Below are positions 10,840 through 19,729 of a stretch of 29,308 nucleotides of DNA, one piece after another (position 1 is the stretch's first letter; each line of letters begins with the position of its first letter). The notes beneath the pieces are model-generated. The model was not told the DNA's origin. It did no database searches and saw only the letters and a list, made by a program, of their open reading frames with translations. Made by a program: the position numbers and the translations under genes. This DNA is from Mnemiopsis leidyi (Eukaryota; Ctenophora; Tentaculata; Lobata; Bolinopsidae). Where the stretch lies: the NCBI GenBank assembly GCA_000226015.1, contig JH153326.1:149037-178344 (forward strand), written 5' to 3'.

Positions 10840-11450
10840 CCCATAATATCTAAAGTTCATGAAATACCAAGCTTCGATTTACTTAGGATATACTTATTTG
10901 GAATTTATGGATTTTGGAGCTTTGACCTGTTGTTTATTGGGCCAATCAAAAACAAGAATTGCGGCCGCTTTCATTGTGTCAGGCGACTGCTGAATTTCCC
11001 GTATCATGCTGTCGCTTATTGTCATGAAACTTCGCGGAATAAGGAATCAAATATCTTAACTCTGCTCTGCATGACGTCGTCATTATTGTATTGTATGTGC
11101 TGTCTTCACAATTCATTCATACTGCGTTGTGTTCATGGTCACACTGAAAACATAATTTTGTCTATCACAAAAAGTAGCACTGCACACTATAAAAGTCTAA
11201 ACTGCACACAAAATGTAACGATTCAATTCAATTATCAACACACTGTAACACAACAATCACTCGGCCTCGGTACTAACTACGATCAATGTAAATACACTAT
11301 ACAAACCTTAACTAAAGTTGAAAGTACAATAAGCTGGCCATGAACAATTCCAGGTCAAAACTCGTTTAGAGATAAGATCTGTAATTGCCTGTAATCAGTG
11401 AAGCTGAAGATAACACGCTTACAAATAGTTACTAAAACATGAGCGTTTCA
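10840..11450. other. Intergenic, no recognised gene
   Basis: An open frame of 137 codons (10930-11343, plus) is present but has no signal peptide, known motif or biased composition that would mark it as a gene. I treat it as chance. No repeat was recognised. Confidence 0.4.
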
Positions 11451-11499
11451 TTTGGTACAATACTTCGATTCAAATGTCTTTGCCGTTTCCCTATCCACA

Positions 11500-12530
11500 C
11501 GTATGTCCCTGTGCGAGCTTAGCTCGAAATCAGGACGGACGCGCGCAGCGCGAGCGGCCACAGGGCTAACATGTTCAACGGGCGATGCGCGTCTAGAATT
11601 TTTTCGAAATTCATAGTCGCCAGGCCAGAAATGCGTAAGAGCGCATGATGGCCGCGACAGTAGGTTATCAACATACAAGGCTATGTTGGCTTAGCAAGCT
11701 TTTTGTTGTCTCACTCTCACGTTGCGATCCCTCCGGGGGGCGGCAGCAGGGCTAGGCAATGTGTAGCAAGCTTAGCTCTTTGTCAAGGTGTTGGCCCGAC
11801 TTTGTCGAGATGTTACCCGACCCGCGCGCGGCTCGCAGTTTTCTGCTCTCCTCGCGTTAGAACGTTAAACGGATATCATCTCGTCAAGCCCGACTCAGAT
11901 CGCGCGCGGCTCGTGCAGCTCTTCTGGTTAAAAAACGTTAGACGGACATCATCTCGTCAATCAGCTTTGAGCTGCGGGATTCGGGTATCCCCGCGACAGA
12001 CTTGTCTAGGTATGACCTTCATTCGAAGCGGCGCGAATAGAAAATTTAAATATAAAATTGAAAATGTCGGGAGGGCGCGCGCTGCCGTACAGCCACTCAC
12101 GAGCGGCCGCCTCTGCAAGACAAAGATGCCCCGAGATCAGATAAGAGTCTTGACGAGATTATATCCGTCTAACGTTCTAACGAAACGTTCAGCTTTAGCT
12201 GCGTGAGTCGGGTATCACCGCGACAAATAAGAGTCCCAAGTCCCATTTCTGGTTAAAGCAAGACAAAATTAGAAATAGATATACTAGTTGATGGTTTAAT
12301 TAGACTTCTAACCAGGTTGAATTTGATAACGGGTCGATAAGTATAACAAGTAATAACAGGGCTTTGTTTGTCGAGGTGTTACCCGACCCGCGCGCGGCTC
12401 GCAGTTTTCTGCTCTCCTCGCGAGGAACGTTAGACGGATATCATCTCGTCAAGGCTTTGTTGGCTTACTCTTAGCGAACTGCGCGGCGTGAGCCACAGGC
12501 ACAGGGCTACGTTGGCTTAGGAGAACTTGA
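11500..12530. repeat. GC- and CpG-rich patch of interleaved repeats
   Basis: A segment of about 88 bp at 11801-11888 recurs at 12367-12453, including GACCCGCGCGCGGCTCG. The motif ACGTTAGACGGATATCATC or close variants occurs at 11862, 11934 and 12426 on the plus strand and at 12153-12179 on the minus strand. Shorter shared pieces include CACAGGGCTA and AAGGCTATGTTGGCTTA. The base composition breaks sharply from the AT-rich flanks. It looks like several copies of one or more unclassified transposable elements. The 167-codon open frame across it (11703-12206) is a by-product of high GC. Confidence 0.75.
11575..11669. mobile_element. Second copy of the small element found at 10401-10524, opposite orientation
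   Basis: TCAACGGGCGATGCGCG at the left and CAGTAGGTTATC at the right match the reverse complement of the nested element. The interior GGCCAGAAATGCGT is shared. This copy has one full TCTAGAATT unit instead of three and lacks the outer half of the terminal hairpin. AACAT flanks both sides, a possible short target duplication. Confidence 0.7.
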
Positions 12531-12539
12531 TTAACGAAG

Positions 12540-13985
12540 TAAAACTTGATTAAATTATATGTTAAAGATCATCATTAAGACTCAATAATAAATTTAATAC
12601 GAATTTCAATAGATCATAAGGATTCAATTTACAATAAAAATAATAAGAACTAAAAATTGTTGAAAATATATTTGATTAAAACATATTTATCATCAATCAT
12701 GCAGACCTGAAAGTGAAACATGGAAAAGCTTCCAAATGTCACATAATGCCGTAACCACGTCACCAGTCACGGAATTTCAGCTATACAGCAATATACACAA
12801 TACAGTAATTTAAAAGTAAAACATGATAGTAATTTAAAACGGCGATAGCGTCCAAGTCTAAAAGATACTAAGTAAAGTTGACTCAGTATTCTTAATCTTA
12901 TCTCAATCGTACCGAAATGGTGAACATACAGTGAAATTAACACCAACCACTTTTTGTATACTGCTGGTGGTATTGCTATAATTAAAAAAAAAGGACTCTG
13001 TCATTGTAATAATTTAAAACTTTCGGCAAAGGGGTACGATAAATTTCATTGACGGAAGAGTCATTGTTTTTACTTGCCACTTAATGACGCCTTATCTGAC
13101 CCTTTTGCTAGAATTCCTGTACATTTTATAATCGAATAAATAATATAAGAATTCTCAAATTGATGAGAAACTTTCTTTCCAAAACTTAACATTTAAATCC
13201 CTTTAGTTTTACGGAAAACGGATTAAATAGTTTCTAAACGAATTACATTTCAACAAAAACCCAATTCATTCATAGAAAACAACTAACAGAAAATCACTCG
13301 TAACAAATATACGCCTAATTATCAATATCATGACATCCCAATACGTCATATAGGCACTTACTTATTATCATGTCATTTTAACTGGAGTCATTTTAAGCTG
13401 ATATGTGCTGTTCAGTTTTCCATCTTTAAAAGATGTATCAGTATTGAACAACATATTATCATTTGATAAAAAACTTATTGGGTTAAACTTAGGCTGTAAC
13501 AAACCGATTTACACTGTGCAGCCAAAACAGTGAGGTTCGACAAAAAATAAAGGAAACAGCGTTTAATTTGAGACAATTTTGCATAAGAAACAACCTTAAA
13601 TCATTATATTTCTATGTTTTGGACTTGGAGGGCTTTGTGATCGATTCTCTCCCCCAAGTTCAGGAAGACTGGAGACCAAAGTGGGAGAAGAGATGATAAA
13701 TAACACAAAGCGGTACCTCGGATCACAAACAGAAGTTATGTTTTACACATACTTGAAAAGCTGTAAGAACACTGCGAAAATTCAAGACGTAACTAATACT
13801 AGCCGATATTGTTATTTTGAACTTTTATTCCTTCTCAAGTGTTCTACCGCTTACATAAATATTTTCTCGTTACGCACTAGTATTTTTTCACGTTTTTTTA
13901 GCACAATTAGTGACATATTAAATCTTTTTGATATTATTACTCGTTTTTTAATTGAAACTAGAATGGAGCACTTTGTATTTTTTTC
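12540..13985. other. AT-rich intergenic region, no recognised gene
   Basis: No exon, repeat array or element end was recognised. A plus-strand open frame of 102 codons (13681-13989) overlaps the 3' end of the gene at 13986 and has no recognisable domain; I read it as chance. Confidence 0.45.
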
Positions 13986-15512
13986 TTAACATGAGTTAAT
14001 AATATTTCTTCGTCTGCGCTTCTTGATCTTCTTCTTCGAACCCTGTGAAGTTTGAACTTCAGGGATACTAGGAGTCCCGACCTGATTACTGATTGAGGAA
14101 TAATTGGGAGCATTATCTTTACTATAGTCATAATGTGGGATACGTCCAGAAGATGTAGGCTGAACCACTTGGGATGAACTCGGCTGTCTCGAATCTGCAG
14201 TGGAACGACAGGTCATAGACTCAATATCTGCCGGCAAATTGCTATAATGGATACCATTTTCGGGCCGACATCCCTGGCACGACCTAAAGCGCGACTTTAT
14301 TCTCGACTTCATGAAAGTTTCTACCGTTCAAACATATGACAGACTGATTAACAATTTCAGTACCGTTCATGATCTCACAATTGACAAATTTGGAAAAGGA
14401 AGGGACAGTCACAGTTAGCAGTAATTTATCAGGAGAGCCCTCTAAATATCGCTTCACTGCCTCCAGTGTTTTGTTATCAGATTGACATTTCAATTTGATT
14501 GCTCCAAGCGGCCAACCCTGTACAATCCACTGTAGATCTTTAGTTTCTGAACCTTCTAGAATATCTGAAATGTTCGGGGTAGAGACCACAGCGAGGGAGT
14601 GCAGGGAAATAACTTTCTCTGTCTCCGTCTCAAAGATCTTGTTGAAAATGCGGCAGGTGTGAAGACCAGTTTGGTCCAGTTCAAAAGAAGGAATTTCGAG
14701 CTGGGAAACGATCTGAAAATCCCCTCCATCACGGTAAGAGGTAACTTCTTTGTGTCCGGAAATGATATTTCCATCTTTATCCCTCCATTCGGAAGAAAGA
14801 TAAGGAGCACCATAAGCAGAACACGACAAAGTGTAAGATCTCCCAACCTCAACACGCAAAACTTGGACCGCCATCTCATCTTCCGGATTTATTGTCTCGT
14901 CTTCACAGACAGAGATCCTAGTGTAAGCAAGCCGACATTCTTGCTTACACTCACCAATGATTCGTCTGGTGCTGTTTAGTCTCCTATCTGCGAACTTGGC
15001 CCAGTTCTCTGAAGATGCGTACTTGATGAGAAAAGGTATCTTAAAAGAACTGAGATACATTAGATATCCTCCAACGTTCCTAGTTGATATCTGCAGCTGG
15101 ATCCGGTCTGATGTGGACATTCTGTAATCCGTACTGCATATCTCCTCCCTATCCCGAACGGCCAGGGGATAGATGACGTTTTTAACCGTCCCGCTGGCAA
15201 TCATACATTCATACATTGTTGTGTTGTTCGGACTTGTGTCTCCAGGGTTAGCAAAGGACTGTCTCTGGAATCTTCCTGAGCCAGAAATTTTAGATAGTCC
15301 ATGTCTGGCGCCCCGCCAGATCCAGACTCGGGCGAGTTCTCTGAGTCCAGGACTCCCTCGACTGTGATGATCCCATTGAGGTGGGTGTTTGTCGGTAGTT
15401 TTATGTCAAAGTTGGTGAGTCCAGAAGGAACGTTTAGAACAGTGCTGCAATGGGAGGTGAAGACTGTGGGAAGGGCTGATGTGATCCATAACAGTGCTGC
15501 AACTGCGATCAT
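13986..15512 (-). pseudogene. GIT-A: galectin-like/Ig/Ig receptor paralogue, frameshifted and lacking a transmembrane helix
   Basis: Three minus-strand frames carry one gene. 15201-15512 encodes a signal peptide (MIAVAALLWITSALP) and the start of the N-terminal domain (LNVPSGLTNFDI, IITVEGVL). 14284-15216 continues that domain (SSENWAKFADRRLNSTRRI), then an Ig domain (VGRSYTLSCSAYG, SEWRDKDG, TGLHTC) and the second Ig-like domain (LQWIVQGWPLGAIKLKC, FVNCEI). 13986-14312 encodes a basic stretch and a tail with IHYSNL (ITIM-like), NYSSI and a KKKIKKRRRR end. The first frame change coincides with a perfect 8-bp tandem duplication (TCATACAT at 15201-15208 and 15209-15216); with one copy the frames align with the paralogues. 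At the second change the membrane helix seen in the others is absent. I call it a probable pseudogene; a polymorphic allele or sequence error is possible for the first lesion. Confidence 0.8.
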
Positions 15513-15574
15513 TCACCTAGAGGGGAATGTGATGCTTATTTTTCAGTATTTGTTTACATTTGTCACTATCTTTA

Positions 15575-16003
15575 GGGGTCGTTCACTTATGACGTCAGCC
15601 ACTTTTCGGTAATTTTTATCCCCCCCCCCTCTGTCATCATTCGTCATTATGACAACCCCCTTCTAAATGGAAGAGGTAAATTACCATAATGACATCATCA
15701 CAGTCATCATCATCATCACATGTCAAAAATCTTGATTTTTGATCTTTTAATTTTCAGTCATTTTTGCAATTTTTATACTAATACTTCATTACTAAGTAAG
15801 TGAAAACGCAGTATTTCACCAGATTTCTGAATCAGAATTTTTACTTGAAAAATTTTCCCAAAATCCTATAAATCCTAAAAATATTTGATGAGTGATGACA
15901 TCATCATAGGTCAAACCCCCTCCCCCTCGTCATCAGTCGTCATCAATCGGAAACCCCCTCGGTCCTCCCCCTCTAGGTGATGACGTCATATGTGAACGAC
16001 CCC
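15575..16003. mobile_element. MITE with about 23-bp terminal inverted repeats and TTA target duplication
   Basis: The left end is GGGGTCGTTCACTTATGACG and the right end, reverse-complemented, is GGGGTCGTTCACATATGACG. TTA flanks both sides (15572-15574, 16004-16006). The interior is rich in GTCATCAT and C runs and encodes nothing. A three-base TTA duplication with a GGG start fits PIF/Harbinger-type elements. It sits about 60 bp upstream of the GIT-A start codon, so it may have altered that promoter. Confidence 0.85.
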
Positions 16004-16006
16004 TTA

Positions 16007-17104
16007 GTGCATTTCAATAAACAAATTATATCAGGTTAATTCGGTATCAATCTTTGTTAACGAAGTCAAAGCCTTCCTCGAATGGCATTGAGAATCGATT
16101 TTAGTCAGATAAACTCAAGAATAGTGAATTAAGGCAAAATTTCGGAGCAAATCTGTTAAAAAATATTTACCGATTTAAAGCTAAAACTTTAAAACAATTT
16201 ACGAAAGCGGCACAATATGATGATACCATTTTGAAGGAAATTAATAGATTTGCACCTTGTCTAATAAATAAGTTTAAAAGAAATGTCTGGAAATCTACTA
16301 CTAATCTTAAATAAAGGACAAAATTATATAACGCACTTTTTACAGAGACTTATCGAGCAACACTGTTAATAGGGTGGTAGCAACCACAGGTTTTGTAGAA
16401 CTCATTGAAATCGAGGTTCTAAGGCGGCACATGATATAATTTTAACGATTAAGAAATTAACAAAATTCAATCTAGAAATAAGTTTAGAAATCATACAATT
16501 GTTACCTCCCAGTCCCATTTAATATATCGAATAACTGTCAGTGTCAGCATAATATCATTTTACCATGTATCAATATTCAGTACAAAAACATCAGACCGAA
16601 AGTGTTCCAATTTCAGATAATAAATTATTTTAGATAAATAGTTCTAAAATAATATAAATAAATAAAATATCTGATTTATTGATTGATTTGATTGAAAACC
16701 CCGAGGGGCACCACTACGGGCTTCTAAATCGTTTTATTAAAATATAATATAATCAATTATATCTCAAATAAGTATGGTACACAAAAATCAATAAATTAAC
16801 ATCATGAACTTTTGCAAGCTGTATTTACAGTTTACACCATATCAAATCACGTTATATGTTAACATAAAAACTGGGTATGGAACGCTGCGGCGGAGGACGG
16901 CAGGACGCTATATATACAGGGTGGTTTTTGAAATTTGGAGACGTCATTATTTGATCAAGAGGACGTATTAAATGAACATATTGACTTGAGTGTAAAGAAT
17001 TGAGCCTGGACGGAACCCAGCTGCTTCAGTTCCTTGTTTAACATGCCGTTCAGCAAGGACATTCACAGCTTTAGCCGAGGCGGGGCAAATTATCCTTGAT
17101 TTGA
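16007..17104. other. Intergenic between GIT-A and GIT-B
   Basis: AT-rich sequence. The only structure seen is a short low-complexity stretch of AAATAAATAAAATA and GATTGATT type around 16640-16700. The bases just below 17105 should hold the GIT-B 3' UTR. Confidence 0.4.
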
Positions 17105-18394
17105 TCACGAATGTTTCTTGATATGTTGCCAAACAATATAACCAACTGCAACAAACAACAACACACCAAGCACGATTGTGCTAGTTTTGTACACAGGCTG
17201 TTCCGAGTCAACCTTCTTAAATGTCCGAGTGTCGAGTATCTGACCATCTCGTCTGGTGATGTTACAGCTGAAGACGTCGGGAACTGTTTCTGGGAGGATT
17301 CTAAGTGTGATGTTGAGTCGTGGTAGCCATCGATCTTGATCTGTGGTCTTTATGACATTTCCAGCAGAACTGCAGCTGATGTCTGCATCTACAGGACTCC
17401 CTTCAAGTAGCCAAGTAAAGTTTGCAGGACCATCCTCCACGTGAAAATTAGTGTGACTGGGCCAGACCACAAGTTCGATATCACGAAGTTCAAGCTGAAT
17501 GTCGAACTGCTTCTGTTTTATCAGAACGCCTGCAAACAAACTGCACGTGTACAACCCAATATCGCCAACAGAGAAGTTCTCCAGCACTAACTCCGATACA
17601 AAACCGTCCGGCGTCCTTCTGTCACGTGCCGGTAACCCTCTTCCTCCCCTCGTCCAATTAGACGAGACATACCTTACACCTAGCGAACTGCACTTCACCG
17701 TTGAAGTCTGACCAATTTGAAAGTACCTACGGTCAGGTTCCTCAGGTGACGCTCTGCACTGAGAGACACTGCTAAAGTGCACCATCCTGCTCATCTGATG
17801 ACTGATGACATCTCCGTTAATGATGACACGATCAGCATCACCCACCCGCTGTTTGTATCCATTCCACTCCCTGTAATCGAACTGCGTTGTAGAGCTGGAT
17901 GGTGGTTCACCTGGCGATTGAGCGATTATGGTAATGTTGTAGTTGTTCTGGTCTTCCACTATCTGGATCGTGAAGGTTCCCCTGTTTCCAGGAAACATCT
18001 TCTCATCTTCTTTCGTTAGCCAGTTCTTCATATCTCCATACCAAATAACCCCATCTGTAGTGTTTTTGGACCCTGTCAGCCGGACCCCACTCCTTCCCCC
18101 AGACACTACAAATTGCAAGCTAATCTGCAAGAGGACCGTCCCCGGGTCTTCTGATCGGACCAACGCTATCGAGTCAAGGGATCCTAGCTTCCCGCTGGCA
18201 ATGTTGGCGGTATCGTACTCTCCATTGATCACTGTCAGTATTGCAGGTATGTTTTCAGACTTCTTCACATTCGAGTCATGAGATTGAAAGGGGATCATTT
18301 TCTCGCACTCAAGAGAAAACGCCCCCCCTGGCAACAACAATGTGTAGGATGAGGAGACAAACCAAAAAGAATGGCTGATTGTAGGAACAACCAT
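17105..18394 (-). CDS. GIT-B: intact galectin-like/Ig/Ig type I membrane protein ending in KKHS
   Basis: A single uninterrupted frame of 429 codons. Residues 1-27 look like a signal peptide. Residues about 30-210 form a beta-rich domain with galectin-like landmarks: ILTVINGEYDTANI, VIWYGDMKNWLTKEDEKM at the place of the galectin NxxxxxWGxEER segment, GTFTIQIVEDQNNYNITI, and RVIINGDVISHQM resembling the galectin I-x-GDV strand. The usual His-Asn-Arg set is not kept, so sugar binding is unproven. Ig1 spans about 225-300 (C235, W247, GDIGLYTC with C284). The second Ig-like domain spans about 322-395 (FTWLLEGSPVDADISC, C341 and C377). A membrane helix follows at 404-424. The cytoplasmic end is only WQHIKKHS, a dilysine KKXX signal. 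An in-frame stop lies upstream of the chosen ATG. I do not know a named orthologue. Confidence 0.85.
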   Translation of the reverse strand: MVVPTISHSFWFVSSSYTLLLPGGAFSLECEKMIPFQSHDSNVKKSENIPAILTVINGEYDTANIASGKLGSLDSIALVRSEDPGTVLLQISLQFVVSGGRSGVRLTGSKNTTDGVIWYGDMKNWLTKEDEKMFPGNRGTFTIQIVEDQNNYNITIIAQSPGEPPSSSTTQFDYREWNGYKQRVGDADRVIINGDVISHQMSRMVHFSSVSQCRASPEEPDRRYFQIGQTSTVKCSSLGVRYVSSNWTRGGRGLPARDRRTPDGFVSELVLENFSVGDIGLYTCSLFAGVLIKQKQFDIQLELRDIELVVWPSHTNFHVEDGPANFTWLLEGSPVDADISCSSAGNVIKTTDQDRWLPRLNITLRILPETVPDVFSCNITRRDGQILDTRTFKKVDSEQPVYKTSTIVLGVLLFVAVGYIVWQHIKKHS

Positions 18395-19528
18395 GATGAG
18401 TAACAGCTTGCAGCTTTGACTTTTTGAGATATGCAGCTATAAACTGAATGGTGATTATGTTAGAGTCAAATAATAGAGAACGTTATTCGCGAGAAAATGT
18501 CAAATACCTGTTTTGTCACTTGATTTAAACAGTAAAGCGAGGTGTCGCAAAATCGTTTTTATTTGAGGTGTCGCAAATTTGTGACACCTCAAAATGGCAG
18601 CTCATTGTAAAAAAGCTTGTTTGGTATGTAAGTTTATACAACTAAATCTCTTTTGAGACTCCTCTTTACTTTACCGTTCAAATCATTAGTCAAAACATAT
18701 ATAATTTGAATTTCATTCAGATAAGAGACACCACTCATCAATACTAAGAAACGATTTCACGTGATATATGTCTAAAAAACACCTTGCACTATTGTCATTA
18801 TTGGAGATCAGAGATCAGAGATCAGGTCACGATTAGCAAAACATAAATGAATCAAAAATACGAAAAGAGTGTTATGAAGCTGTACAATTGTACAATAGAA
18901 TCAACAAATTAGGATTACAAAATCACAAGATGCATAGTCAGGAGATCAAAAAAATGCATACACAGAAATCGTTTATAATTGTGTACTGGTGAAAAGCTGA
19001 CAAAAATCATGTTTGTGTTTAATCAATATTAATAATAATAATATTCAAGAGAAAATCTCTTGTCAATGCTTTGAAATCCCGTTATAGAATTATACCTATA
19101 CTACATTACGTCTGTTTGATAATTACATGAATACCTAGATAAAAATAATGACCGAAATATTTTCAAGAATTATTTGAAAAATGATAAACATAATTTCGAA
19201 TATTTTCGTTTTCTGATAATTTAAGGTAAATTTTGATTAACCTGACTATAGAATAAAATATAAAGCTGACAATTTGAATTATGATAAACTGATTAGATAA
19301 AATGACTAAAAATAATTTAAATACGAAACAGTTTAGAAGTCATCTGAAGACTGAGTATATTCGGCATTAAGACACTTAAAATCAACTACTAGAACCGATT
19401 TATGTTATAGCTTTATAGCACAAATCCTTCGACCCTTTGATTTTTGCCTACCGTGACTCGATCCAGAAAACTGAGTGTAAGTAAAGCCACGGGAAGACTC
19501 AATTTTACCGTCATTCGTGTATTTGGAC
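18395..19528. other. Intergenic between GIT-B and GIT-C
   Basis: AT-rich. A small triplication of GAGATCA lies near 18805-18825 and two AGGTGTCGCAAA units near 18540-18580. A minus-strand frame near 19388-19560 containing STSSSGSSDIG and a hydrophobic VALLTLSFL stretch is open for about 60 codons, but it has no start or splice support that I can defend. Confidence 0.35.
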
Positions 19529-19729
19529 CTATATCTGAACTACCGGATGAACTTGTAGATGGACAGTTTGCTGTAAAGCTATAAGGGATCGGGCGATTGA
19601 AGATGCCTTTCCATTTGCTTGGATGGTCCTTTGATTAATGCTTGGTGTTGGTGTTTCCTTCCCTTTAGGAATAAACATTAATTCATTTAGATTTGCCTTT
19701 GTTACTATATGGCCATCTGTTTTATATGG
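19529..19729 (-). other. Open in-frame extension after the GIT-C stop codon
   Basis: After the GIT-C TGA (19730-19732, followed by CCA) the same frame stays open for 66 codons until TAG at 19529-19531. It includes GHIVTKANLNELMFIPKG and a Pro/Thr segment. An open run this long in AT-rich 3' sequence is unusual. It could be a former C-terminus cut off by a nonsense mutation, a readthrough extension, or chance. Confidence 0.35.

Noticed and set aside
10930-11343. 137-codon plus-strand open frame
   Set aside because: No recognisable domain, signal peptide or homologue; composition is like the surrounding DNA.
11703-12206. 167-codon plus-strand open frame
   Set aside because: Lies wholly in the GC-rich repeat patch, is Arg/Ser-rich and carries no domain; high GC removes stop codons.
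14599-14979. Plus-strand frames opposite the receptor genes
   Set aside because: Mirror frames of conserved minus-strand Ig coding sequence; the same applies to 17499-18281, 20033-20254 and 24898-25538.
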